Assembly (NCBI GenBank): GCA_022578965.1
Contig: MU400535.1
Coordinates: forward strand, 310,001 to 374,000
Direction: 5' to 3'
Source of the DNA: Xylaria sp. FL1777
Lineage: Eukaryota > Ascomycota > Sordariomycetes > Xylariales > Xylariaceae
DNA length: 64,000 bases
Position numbers and translations under genes: made by a program. The notes under the pieces are model-generated. The model made no database searches and had not been told where the DNA came from. It saw only the letters and a program-made list of their open reading frames with translations. Below, piece after piece: positions 51,901 through 64,000 of this stretch (positions are counted from its first letter, which is position 1; every line of letters begins with the position of its first letter).

Positions 51901-54038
51901 TTTTTAAAGTAGGTTTTTAGTTATAGATTTTTTTATGCAAATTAAAAAATATGTTTTTTGCACAAGCTTTTTTTTAAAAAGTATAATATATTAACTAGTA
52001 GTTTTTTTTTTAGCAAACAAAATATTTTTTATTTATATAAAAGTTTTAGTTTTTTTAATTATAGCTTTAAAAATAGCTTAGCTATTTAATTAGTTAATTT
52101 AATAACTTTAGTATAAATTTAAATTATTAATTTTTTATATAGCTATAATTATATTTTTAGTTTATAAAGTATAACTTATTGTTTTTTTATATAAAAGTTT
52201 TTATTATATTATTTAATGCTATATATAAGCATACTTATAAATTAACAAAAAATTTTTTATATATAAGTTTTTAAAAAATTAATGCTATAGCTAATTTTAG
52301 TATATTTTAATATGCTTATATAATATTTATATTTAGTTAAATTTTGTTTTAATAGCTAGCATTAAACGTTTGCTGTATTTTTTTAAGCTTATTAAGCATT
52401 AATTTAAGTATTTTATGCAAAACTAAATTTAAGTTTTTTTTTTTTATTTATATAAAAAAAACTATTATTTAATTAGCTTAATACTAGCTATAATTTATAT
52501 TAATATTAAAATAAGTATTTATTATATAATATATTTTATTTTATGTTTTATTTAAACTAATATAATTAATAAAAAAGTTTTTTATATAACTTTTTAAAAT
52601 ATATAAAAATATAGCGTAATATTAGTTTTTTATAATTTTAATTTATTAGTAAGCAATAATAAATAAATAAGCTTTATTATATAATAAATTATATAGCTTG
52701 TTTATATAGTTTTAGCTTAAATTTTAGCTTTTTTAAAAAATAATATATTTATTAAAAAATATAAATTTATTTTATATAAACTTTATTAAAAATAAGTTAA
52801 AAAATATATTTCTAATAACTAAATTTAATATTATATAAACATATATTTTTTGCTTTAATGTTTGCAGTAAATAATATTAAACAAAATATTTATATATTAA
52901 TTAAAAAATTAGTTTATAGCTTATTTTTGTTATATAAAAATTAAATAGCTTAAAAAAATTTTAATGTTTAATATTTAGTTAAATTAATTATAATTAATAT
53001 TTATATTATTATGTTTAAAATTATATGTTAAAACTTAAGTTTTTAAAAAATAATTTAATATATAAATAGTTTAAAAAATTTTAATTATTATATAAAAAAA
53101 TATTTAGCTATTAGCTTAGTGTTAAAAATATTACTAATAATTAAATAATTATTATATAATAAATATTTAGTAGTTTTTTTGATTTTTTAATTATAAAGTT
53201 TTTATAAGCTATTTTTATAAGCTTTTAAATTATAGTTATTTTTAACATTAAGTAGATTTTTTTTAACTTAAGGTTTTTAAGCAAAGCGTTTTATATGCTT
53301 TAATAAATTTTTTAAAAATAATTTTTTGTTTATTTTTTAAAAGTTTTAACAAACTTTTTTTAAAAGTAGTTTAATAGTTTACAAAAATATAAATAGTTAA
53401 TATAATAAAATGCTAGCTTAATATTTAGCTTAATTTTAGTTATATAGCTAAAATTAATTTTTTAGCTTTATATTTTAAGATTAATTTAAACGTTTATTTG
53501 TTATATATTTATTAAAACATTTTTAGCTAAGTTTTTATATGTAAAAATAACTAGTTTTAACTTTAAAAACGTTATAAATAGTTATTTATTTTTTTAAAAT
53601 ATAATAAATTTAGCTAAATTATATAATATATTTAATTTTATATTTAAGTTATATAAATTGCTGTTTTGCTTTTATATAGCAATATAATTAATATATTATT
53701 TAGTATTTATATAGTAATATAATTAAAAAAGTAGCAAAATTATTTGCTATTTTTTTTATTTTGTTTTTAATACTAATAAACAAGTTAAAAGTTTAGTTTT
53801 TATATATAAATAAATTAGATTTTTTTTTTTTTTTTTTTATATATGCTTATTTTAGCTAATTAAAAAAAGTAAACTAAACAATATGTTTATACATTAAAAA
53901 AAAAACAAGCATAATATAAAAAACAAATTTTTTTTTAATAAGTTAAAATAAAAGTATATTATATAACTTTATTATTATTTTAGCTAATTTATAGTTTATT
54001 ATAAGTAAGTTAAAAATATAAATATAATTATTAATTAA
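48983..54038 (-). pseudogene. Main pol/gag body of Copia element A0
   Basis: This is collinear with about 32865-37920 of element A2. The reverse transcriptase loop on the minus strand reads F-A-N-N-T-N (49080-49091 and onward). The remaining 5 kb should encode the earlier reverse transcriptase, integrase, protease and Gag, but every frame is broken. Confidence 0.75.
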
Positions 54039-54077
54039 TATTAAATAAGCTTTATATAATTATATATTTAATATATA
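54039..54077 (-). repeat. Truncated right LTR of element A0
   Basis: Only about the first 39 bp of the 287-bp LTR remain, starting TATTAAATAAGC. Similarity to the intact copy at 37921 stops at about 54077, where unrelated sequence begins. The missing part is not seen elsewhere in the window. Confidence 0.82.
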
Positions 54078-57000
54078 AATCTAAGCATACGCTATAACCT
54101 CTACAAGTTTTAAAGCGGGTATGCAAAAAAGGCCGAAGGTTTTCTGCTAGTTAAGTATATTTATAGTTTATAAGGGCTACAATATGCAATAAAAAAAGCA
54201 AACCATATTATTTTATTTTAAACACTTGATGTTTGTAGTGAAATAAAGCAGTATAATCGCGCAAGATTTATTACAACACTTTAATTATAAGAAAATAAGT
54301 CATAACTTATGCATTTAAGCAATTAGGCCATATATAAATTAAAGAATAAAACAATTAATAAAAAGGGTATTTAACAATATAAATAAAGCAACTATAGCTA
54401 ATTTTTATTATATTATTTGTAATATTTAAGTTTATGCTTTAAAATTTAGCGCAATACTTATACCTTTTTTTTTACTATATAACTTAGCCTAAACTTACTT
54501 TAACTAGCTAGTTAGCTTATTTAGCTACTCTACTTTACTTTAGTAAAAATAAAAGTTTTAAACTATAAAAATTAAATATATATAAAATAGTACATATTTT
54601 ATGCTTTAAAAACGCTGCGCACTTTATTTTGTTAAAATAAGTAAGCTAGTTAATTAAAGCTTTAAAAGTATATATTAATAAAGTTAAGCAAAATTTACTT
54701 TACTTCTAAAAGGTTTACTAATAAATTAAGTAATAAATACTTAAAGTTAAAGCTAATTTAGCTTTCCTTTAATGTTGCAATATTTACTAATATATTTTTC
54801 CATTTTAATATGTTTTTTATAATCTGCAACTATTTTATACTTTTTCTTTATTTTATTCTGCATTTAGACTTAAACTTTTTTTTAACTTTAAACGTAGCAT
54901 TTACATAAGCTATTTTTATAAAAGTTATTGCCTTTTGCTTAAACTACTGCAATAATATTTCCGTTAAACATTTATAGCTATATAGCAAAAACAAGTATTA
55001 ATATTAAATATATTTAGCAGTATTAAATAAAAACAGGAAATAATATATAGCGTTAAGCATATTAAACTTTTATACTAGTATGCTTTTATAATAAAAAGTC
55101 GCGTATTTAAGATTGCTACTTTTTGCTTTAAAAAATGCTAGCATAACTTTTAGTAGCTTGCTAAACCGCTTTATCTTAAAAAAGAATTTATTATTAAAGT
55201 TATTTACTTAGAAAGTAATAAGCTTACTACTTATAAAAGCCTTGTTGCGCTTAATACTGCAAGAACTCAATTTATTCTTGCTAAACATTATAATTATAAA
55301 TCGTAAATATAATACAGTATAAAATATAACCGTTAATAAAATAATTATAATAATAGTTTATTTTAGTAAAGCAGTTAGCTTTATAATTAAAAAAAAAATA
55401 TATTATTTGCATAAAGTAAATAAAGTACGTATTTATAAGCTTAGTAATAATAAAAGGTTAATTAAGTTAAATAAAACTAAAAAAGTAAACATTTAAAAAA
55501 AAATAAAATTTATAAAAAGTACAACAAGTTTACAAACTATAGCTAAAATTACAGTATGCTAAATATATAAATAAGTTTATAAGTTTTATAATTATTTATA
55601 ATTACTAAAATAAAAAGTAAATACATAAATACAAGTACTAAAGTAAATAAGTTATACTTATATACTTTTTTTTAGTAATACTAAAGCAATACTTATTATA
55701 ATTAAAAATTAAGTTTTCCTTTAAATATATAAACCTTAAACTTATTAGCATATATTTCTTATTAGTAAAGCTTATTAAGTTTATTTTTAACGTAATTAAA
55801 CTAAATCTTTATTTTTTTTAACTTACGTTATTTAATAATATATTAAACAAAAAATGTACTACATAATAATCTTAAAGTTTATAATTTAACAAAGCTACTT
55901 ATTATAAGCACTACATTTTTTTATAAACTAGATTTTTATTTCTTTTTTAAAAACAATAACATAAAACAATCTTAATATTTATAACTTAACGAAGCTATAC
56001 TTACTATAAGCACTACGCCTTTTTATAGTCCAGATTTTTATTTCTTTTTTAAAAACAGTAGTATAAAACAATCCTAATGTTTATAACTTAACAAAGCTAT
56101 ACTTACTATAATTATTACGCCTTTTTATAAACTAAATCTTTATTTCTTTCTTAAAAACAATAATATAAAACAATCTTAATGTTTACAACTTAACAAAGCT
56201 ATACTTCTTATAAATATTATACCTTTTTATAGTCCAAATTTTTATTTTTTTTACTTTGCGTAATTTAACTATATACTAAAAATAATAGCATAAAACAATA
56301 CTAGTATTTATAACTTAATAAAGCTATACTTTTTATAAGCACTGCATTATTTTAGCAAGTTATAATAGCTTTAACTTATTATACTACTTAAAAACTAAAA
56401 TCTATATATTAATATTTAAAAGCCTTAACCTTTTTATAGTTTTGCTTTCTTTTTTCTTACTTTAACAAAAATTAATATTTAACTTTTTATTTTTAAACTT
56501 AAGCTATAGCAGATTTTCTTTAGCGCTTTTTACGTAATTATACTTAGTACATAATTTTAAAACTAAATATAAATCCTAATAAAAAAACAAAACTATTATA
56601 TAATAAGTTTAATAAGTTTTGCTTTACTAAAACGCAAATATATAAAAGTCTTTAATTTATAACTAAAAATACTTAAACTTATATAAAGAATAAAGAACTT
56701 TTTTTTATAAACGCTAATTAATAACTAAGCAAAAAATTTAGTAACTAGGTTTTAAGAAAATTTAAGCTATATTAACTTTTATGTTATATTATAATTTTGG
56801 TTTTTTTAAGTAAATTTTGGTTTGCTATTGTTTATAACTATATTTCTTCTTTTGTTATAATATTTAATTTAAAGCTACTTAATATAAAATAACGTACTTA
56901 AGCTTTTAAAGCTAACTTTATTACTTTTTTATAGCAAAGTTATATTTTTATATCTAAATACTATACATTTAAGTAAACCAAAAGTTATAAACAAACTTAA

Positions 57001-60000
57001 TACAAAAAGTAAGCCAATAGTTAATATATTTTAAAATTTATTTAAGCTTATATATAAAAAAGTTATTATAATTAAACAGCTTTAAAACACTACTTTTTTT
57101 ATTTTATATGCTAAAATTAATTTTAAAAATATTTAATATTATACTACTAAGCTTAACAAGATATTATTAAGCTAATTTTATAGCTAAAACTAAATAAATC
57201 CAAGTTAAATTAGTACACTAAAAAAAATATAAATATATTTAAAAAAAAACAAAAGCAATACAAAGAAAAGATTTATATACTTAACAAATTAATGCAATAT
57301 AATTTATTAGTTCTAAAAAAATACAAAAGTAAAATTATTAAACTTATTAATTATATAAAAGAAAAAAGTATATTTATAAACATTATAAAGTTTAAAGATC
57401 TTATTGCTGTTTATAAAACTTTAGCTTTTATTAACTTTAATTTTGCTACTATTTATAATTATTTAAAAAATGTAGTTTTTACTTAATAAAGTTATTAATA
57501 CTAAAAAAAAATCTATAGTTTTTTATTTTTTCTAAAAAATAATATATAAAAACTAAATATTTATAACTTAACAAATAACTTAAAAATACTACTAAAAAAG
57601 CCTTTATTAAAACGTTTATGTTATAATTATTAATTGCTTTAATTACTAAAAATCCATAAATAGCAAAAGAACTAAAAAACACTATTTTAACTATTCTTTA
57701 AACTTTTTAGTTTTATAAGTTATAAATATGCAAACCATGTTATTAAGCAACAGATTTAAAGCTATTATAAAAGCAAAAAATAAAATAATAACTTATTTAA
57801 AAGCTAAACCTTTAAAACATATAAATTTTTTAGTAATACTTAAGTTCATTAAAAAAAAAATTATGTTTTAACATAAAGTTCCTATTAAAATTAAGTATAA
57901 TAATAGCTTTAAGTTTAAAAAAAAAGTAAAAAACGCAGTAAACACTTTAAAATACAAAATAAACTATAGCTTTGCTTATTATTCCTAAGCTTAAGGCTTC
58001 ATTAAAAAAAGCTATAAACTAATAAAAAAAAGCCTTATATAAGTAACAAATAAAACTAAAAAAAATTAGCTAAATTACTTAAACTTAGTAATATAAACAA
58101 ATTGTATTTTTATATGCTATTATAGCTATAGCTTATATAAGCTAATATATAAAAAAATGCTAATTTTACTAGTAAAAAATGTAATACTAACGTAAAAAGT
58201 AATCAAATAGCAAAATAGTGCCTTTTATAAAGATTTTATTAAAGCTAAAGTTAAGCAGCTAAAACGCTGCAACTAAAATGTTATAAAGGTTAAAGCAATT
58301 ATAACTAAAAAAAAAAAATTAGCTATAAAAACTAAATCTTAAAAAAACGCTTATAAAATTAAATAACTACTTAAAAAAAGCTTGCTTGTTTTTCTTTATA
58401 ATACTATGCTTTTAATAAACAAGTTTAACAACAAAAAACTGCTATACTAATAAATTAGCTCTTACTAAGTTAAAAAAAAAAATAATTACAAATAATATTA
58501 ATTAGCAAAATTATTAAGAAAAAAATTAAAAAGTTATTTTTTGCTAAAAGGTTAAAGCAATTTATATAAAATAACTAAAGGTACTAAAAGCTAAAAAATC
58601 TTAATTTTAATATATAAACTATTAGTGTAGCAACTATTTACTAAAAAGCTAACTAAAACAATAAAACCTTTAATAATTAAAGCTATAGCAATTAAGCTAC
58701 AAAAAGCAAAAAAAATATAACAAATTATATAAGCCTTTTAAATTTAAAAAACTGCAGCATAGCTTTTAGCGCTTTAAACATTTTAAGCACTAAAAAATAT
58801 AACAACTTACTTTATTTTTTTTAGCTATTATATTATAAAGCGCTTTAAAAAATAATAACTAACAAAAGCTAAAATAACAAATTTTCTTTCTTTTACCTTT
58901 TGTTTTTTTATTAATTGTTTTATTTCTTATTTTTACTAATTATATAAGTTTATATAATTAAGTTATAATGTATAAAACTATTTTACTTTGCTTAAAACTA
59001 AGCATATTTTTTATAGCTTTTTTTTTATTAGTTTTATATTTATTAATTTTACAGCAACTTATTTATTAGCATTTTTTTTATTATTACATTAAAAACATAA
59101 GTTTTTATTTTATTTTAACGTTTTTTAAATAGCTTAGTAGCTTAGTTTTAATATAAATTATTATTGCTTTTCTTTAAAAATATATAAAAACAAAAAAAAC
59201 AAAAATAAAAACTGCTTATTAGTTTTAACTACTTAAGTTTATTCTGCTGTACTAACGCTTATATATAAGTTTTTTTACTTTTAATTACTTAGTTACTTTT
59301 ATTTAAAACTAAACAGCGCTTTTTGCTTTTAGTTTAAACTATTTAATATTTAACAAAAATCTTAAAACTACTAAAAAGCAAAAAACATTATTACTGCACT
59401 TTATAAAGTTACTAGTTTATACTTTACGTACTTAAACTATTAGCAATAATCTAAAGCTACTATTAAGCAATAATAAACATTTAATAAAACAATAAACGCT
59501 TAAGCAAAGTTTAAAGCAAGCTTAACTAAAGCAAGATTTTGCTACAAAAAACTAAGCAAAAGTATTTATTTATATAAAGCTAAAAAAATAAAAACTAAAA
59601 AAAAAACAAAAAAAAGATTTAATAATTTAATATTAATAATTTTTATTTTGTATATTTTAAGCTTTTTGTTATAAAAGTTCTATATATTTGCTTTTATAAG
59701 TGTTAAAACTTAACTCTTTATATAATAATTGTTTTTTTTTTATTTATTACGCTTAAAAAAAAGTTTATAAACTATGCAATAAAAAAAAATAATTATAAAT
59801 TGTATTAAAAAAAGCATCGCTATATAAGCAGATTGTTTAATTTCTTTATTTTATTTTACTTTATATAATTTATTTGATTTATTTTTTTAACTATTTTTTA
59901 AAACATTAAAGCGTTATACTAATCTTTTAAGCAATACTAAATTATTGCTTACTAATATAACATATAACAAGCTAAGCAATAAAATTAGCTTAAAAAAAAC

Positions 60001-63000
60001 AATTTAATTTACGTTTTAATTTAGTTCTTTTTTTAGTTAAACAAATAAAAAAATCTCTAAATAAAGTTATTTGTTCTTTAAAGTTTTTAAGCATAAGATT
60101 TTTTTTAATTGCTGCAGTTATTATGCTAGCTTTAAAATATTTAGCTATATTACTTTAAAACTTATAAAATAAACAGTTATATAACTAAATAATAAACGTG
60201 CAATTAGTATACGTACTAAACTTTTATTTTAAAATAATGCAGTAAAAAAAAAAAAAGTAAAGTTTTATATATTTTTTGCTTTTAGCTATTATTAATATTT
60301 GCTTATAATGCTTATAAAATACAGCATTTTAAATTTTAAACAACTATATAAATATAGCTATAAACTAACAAAAATTACAAAAGATTTAATATATATATTT
60401 GCTTTAAAAACTACTTTTAGTTGCTTTTATATATAATAAGCAAGCTTTTAAATACTGCTGTTTTTTTACTTAAGTAAAGCTAGCTTAAATATATTAATTT
60501 ATATAACATTTAAAAAAAAAATTATAATTAACTCTTTATTAAACATATTTGCTACTAGCATTACTACTAAGAATTTTAATCTTTAAATAGCTTAATGCTT
60601 AGTTATATAAAAAAAAGAAAAATTAACTAAATAAAAAAAACAAAATTTAAAAAAAAAAAAAGCACATATATTTTGCCATTTGTTAGTAAACTTAACTTTT
60701 TAAATATTATAAGTAAAACTATTTATTAGCTAAGCAGTATTAATTTTCTAAATATTAATAAATTGCTATAATGCTTTTTAATTGTTTAAAACCTTATTAA
60801 TAATGTAAGAATTTTTTTTTGCATGTTTAATTAAGCAAAAATTAATTGTGCTACTTAAAGCTAAAAAATCTATAACAAAAGCGTAAACTAAGTAATCTAA
60901 AAACTTAAGCGCTAAAGTAAAAAATTGCAGAAAAAATCAAAGCTTTAAAACTATACAAAAAAAAATAGATTAAAAAAAAAAACAAGCCTTTTTTTTATAT
61001 TTAGCAAAGCTTAAGTTATTTATTTTGCTATTAGTTATAATAGTTATTTAAAAAAAATAAGTTATAAGTGTATTAAAAAAAAATTAAAAAGTAACTATTT
61101 AACTAATTAAAATTACTTTATTTGCTTATTTTTTAATTAATATTAACGTAAATATATAAAAAATAATTATTATAAGGGCATTTAGCAATTAATAATTTAT
61201 TTTAATAATAAAATAATTAATTAATAAATTAAAAATAGTATAATAAGTTTATAAAAAAAAGGTACACTAGTTTAAAGCTACGTATTTTAGCTTTTTTTTT
61301 ATTATATTTGCTTTATTAAACCTTTTATTTATATTTAACTTTATTATTTTACTTACTTAACAAATTTTAACTTTTTATATTTTATACAAATGCTTTTAGC
61401 ATTTATATTTAAAAAATCTTATAATTATTAAAAAGTAATAATTTAAATTAGCAATTAAAAATATTAAACTATATGTAGCAAATAATATTAACTTTAATAC
61501 TTATATTTTATACTTTTTACTTAAGTATATAATACTATTTATTTTTATACTTTTAACTTATATTAAGTTTTTTAACTTGCTTGCATTTTTTACTTAATTG
61601 CAAAATATAGCAAATATATATATATGCTTAAACATTAATAAAGATTGCTTTTATTATATATATATGCTTCTAATTATTATATTTTTTATTTTTAAAAAAG
61701 TTACTAGTATTACAAATTAGCTAAAAATAGCATTATTTCTTTTTAAAAGTACTAGTAAGCTACTATTTTATGCTAAAAAGTATAAGCTTTAAGCATAACA
61801 AATAACAAAACAAAAAATAAAAAAAAAAAGAAAAAAAAACAAATATATATATGCAAACCTTATAACTAGCTATAAAAAGCTTTTTTTTAAAAACCAAAGG
61901 CTTTTTAAAAACAGCCTTAAAAAAAAGCTAGTATTTATTAATAGCTTAAAATACAAAAAATATTTAGCTTGCATACTTTTTCTATAAATTAATAAGCTAA
62001 ATGCAAAAAATATTTAGCTAAAAAATATATTGCTTTTTTTAGTTAACGTTTTTTTAAAATTTGTTTTAAAGTTCTTTTTTACTAAAAAAGAAATAACTTT
62101 TATAAAGTGCTTGTTTTTTAAAAACCTAAAAAAAAGCAAAAAAGTAGTACTAAAAAACCGCTTTAGCTATGTGTTCTTTAAAAATAGCAAAGCTTACTAG
62201 AACTTTTCTTTAAACTTAATTTAATAAATACAAAAAAAATTAATATTTATAATATATAAAGAATATTATAATAAAAAAACGTTAAAATATTAGTAGTCTA
62301 TAATATATATAATCTTAAAAAGAAATATTTACTTCTTTAATTTAGTGCATAGTAAAAAAACAATTATTTTTTAAAAAAAAGTTTATTTAGTATATTTTAT
62401 TGCATAAAATTGCTTAGTAAACATAAATAAAACGCTACTTTATATGCTTAAACTAACAAAAAAATTTCTAGGGAAATTTTTATAAATTATAAGCTAAATG
62501 TTTAAGTTTATAGCTATAAAAAGTTCTGCAATACTAATACAGTTTTTATTCATAATTAAAAATTACTGCAATAGTAATAATTTATACTTTAATAAATTTA
62601 ACGTTATATTTATAAAATCTTTAATAGTTTTAACAATAAAGCTAAAACTACATAAAAAATAAAAACCTATAATATAAAAGCTAAACATTTTATAATTAAT
62701 GTTTATAAAAGCCTTAAAAAAGCTACTACTAAAAAAAGCTTTAAATAATTATTAAAAAAATAATAACTTTAAACACTTTAATAAGCTTAAGCTTTATAAT
62801 AAACAAAAACTAGTTTATTGTTTTTTGTTAAATAAAGTTCTAAAAACAATACATAAAAATAACAAGCAATAATAGCTAAAAACCTTTTTTTTAAAGCAAT
62901 AAATAGCTGCTAAAAAAACTTACTAATATAAACAAAAGTATTTAAATCACTAAAGAAGTTTTATTATTTTTAGCTGCTATAAAAACTTTTATAAAATAAA

Positions 63001-64000
63001 CATAGTATTATAAAGGTTTAAAGCTATTTATATTACGAACGTTTTTATAAAGCTAAACATTAAAAAATAGCTAAATAAGCGCAAATTAAAAGCTTTACTA
63101 AATATATTGCTTTAGTTATATATAAATAAAAAAAGCAAAACTCTAAAAATAAGTATTAAGCCTAAATATAGCTAGTTTATAAAAAATCTTTTTATAAACT
63201 AATAAAATACAAAATAAGCTATAATAATTACTAAAACCCTTTAAATAAAATATTTTATAATAAAATATTGCTTAAATAATTACTAAATTACTATTTTTAT
63301 TAATACTGTTTTAAAAGTAATATATATTTTAAACTTTAAGCATGCTACTAATAAAAATAACAAACAAGTTTTTTAAAGATTACAAAAGTATTAAACAATA
63401 AAGCACTTTAATATAAAGGTTATTTTAAGCTATTTTATACTTTTTTGCTTTTTTTAGCGCAATACTTATATATGCAAATTTTTTAGGCCTTTATACTTAT
63501 ATTACATGTTTTATAACTTAACAAACTAGTTTTTAAAAAAAAGCATTAATAATTAAAAAAATTATATATAGCTTATTGTTTTTATAAAAAAAAGCTTTAA
63601 AAAGCACTTTAGCTTTAAATTACTAAAAGATTTACACTTGTTGCTTTTAATAAGCGCTAAGCTTTATAAACTTTTATAAGCATTAAATATAACTTTTTTT
63701 AGATTTAAAAAAACAGCTTTTATTTTATTAAGCACTAAAAATGCAAAAAATAAAAGCAAAACGCCAAAAAAAAAGCTAAATATTAATTGTTTTGTTCTTT
63801 TAATACTTTTTACTTTAAAGCGCAAAAGGAATTTCTAGCAAAAAAAACTAACGTTTATACTAAAAAAGTCTTATTACAAGCAATATAAAAACGTTTTAAA
63901 AATGCAAAATTATTTTATTATAAATATACTTATAAATATTCTTTTTTTTAAGTATAGCAAGCTAAATATAAAACTTAGCTAAGCTTAACAATTTAAAAAA
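54078..64000. other. Unclassified AT-rich, probably RIP-degraded repeat DNA
   Basis: This 9.9-kb stretch is almost as AT-rich as the retrotransposons but matches neither family. The first few hundred bases keep small G/C-richer islands (for example 54095-54150). I found no LTR pair and no readable reverse transcriptase. The only open frames of note are 64 codons at 57292-57486 (+) and 67 codons at 57479-57682 (-), both made of Lys, Ile, Asn, Phe and Tyr, as expected of any random AT-rich sequence. A tandem repeat lies at 55867-56345. It may be another transposon or part of a larger element that continues beyond the window. Confidence 0.6.
55867..56345. repeat. About 101-bp tandem repeat, five units
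   Basis: A unit containing CAATCTTAAT, a TAACTTAACAAAGCTATACTT-like core and TTTTTATTTCTTTTTTAAAA recurs with starts near 55867, 55968, 56069, 56171 and 56296. The first four steps are 101, 101, 102 and 125 bp; the last carries an insertion. Units differ by scattered C/T and G/A changes. It is a minisatellite inside the unclassified AT-rich region. Confidence 0.82.

Larger units (their letters stand above)
17079..54077 (-). mobile_element. Ty1/Copia element A0, oldest copy, split by nested insertions
   Basis: This is the founder copy of family A, coding on the minus strand. Its pieces are 17079-18636, 26010-26489 and 48978-54077. They join up when the elements at 18637-26009 and 26490-48977 are removed, each with one 5-bp target duplication. 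The rejoined length is about 7.13 kb, which equals a full 7.37-kb element minus the roughly 250 bp missing from its right LTR. The flanks match the uninterrupted copy at 30834-38207 directly: sequence around 18600-18636 continues at 26010 as it does around 32355-32400, and sequence ending at 26489 resumes at 48983 as it does around 32860. The flanking five bases on the left are GCTAG (17074-17078). Loss of G and C to A and T throughout, with stop codons in all frames, is the pattern of RIP. Confidence 0.88.

Noticed and set aside
54078..54120. Helitron-type 5' end (TC after an A) at the broken LTR
   Set aside because: The junction is not a clean A/T insertion: extra bases separate it from the LTR match, and no 3' hairpin-CTRR end can be seen within the window.
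57292..57682. Two open frames of 64 and 67 codons in the unclassified AT-rich region
   Set aside because: Their composition is what random AT-rich DNA gives (Lys, Ile, Asn, Phe, Tyr). No domain, and no codon pattern distinguishes them from the surroundings.
17079..64000. Mitochondrial DNA or an AT-rich organelle fragment
   Set aside because: The AT-richness is explained by LTR retrotransposons with target duplications and RIP-type changes. No mitochondrial gene, rRNA or tRNA is seen.
17079..64000. CRISPR-like or phage-like system
   Set aside because: The repeats are LTRs, microsatellites and one minisatellite. The organism is a fungus with spliced genes.

Overview
The window is nuclear DNA of a filamentous ascomycete (Pezizomycotina, most likely Sordariomycetes; the class is an inference). 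Three things support this. The gene set is typical (Rcf2, a kelch protein, Dus3, a BAP31/Yet3 protein). The introns are short (56-147 nt) with GTRNGT donors and CTAAC/CTGAC branch points. A huge AT-rich block on the right looks like transposons mutated by RIP (repeat-induced point mutation).

Layout. Positions 1-7677 are mixed-composition DNA in which I find no convincing gene. Positions 7678-16853 hold four ordinary single-copy housekeeping genes: RCF2 (+), a kelch-repeat protein (-), DUS3 (+, three exons) and a BAP31/Yet3-like gene (+, four exons). At 17079, 225 bp after the last stop codon, the composition drops abruptly to very AT-rich sequence, which continues to the window end.

The AT-rich block can be resolved. 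From 17079 to 54077 it is a stack of five LTR retrotransposons from two families. Family A is Ty1/Copia: about 7.37 kb, 287-bp LTRs, four copies. Family B is Ty3/Gypsy: about 7.73 kb once its nested insertions are removed, 517-bp LTRs, one copy. The oldest Copia copy (17079-54077, coding on -) was hit by a second Copia copy (18637-26009, coding on +) and by the Gypsy element (26490-48977, coding on -). The Gypsy element was itself hit by two more Copia copies (30834-38207 coding on -, 39405-46776 coding on +). All four nested insertions keep exact 5-bp target duplications (ATTAT, TTAAT, TAACT, TTAAT). Shredded pol relics can still be read: the Gypsy YLDD reverse transcriptase, and the Copia RT and RNase H tail. 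None is functional.

The oldest Copia copy loses most of its right LTR at 54077. From there to 64000 is a different AT-rich sequence that I cannot classify; it contains a roughly 101-bp tandem repeat (55867-56345). No rRNA, tRNA or CRISPR was recognised.

How the genes relate: the four genes do not form a pathway. RCF2 acts in the mitochondrial inner membrane, Dus3 modifies tRNA, the BAP31-like protein sits in the ER membrane, and the kelch protein is a likely scaffold. Their adjacency looks like ordinary fungal gene order beside a heterochromatic island.
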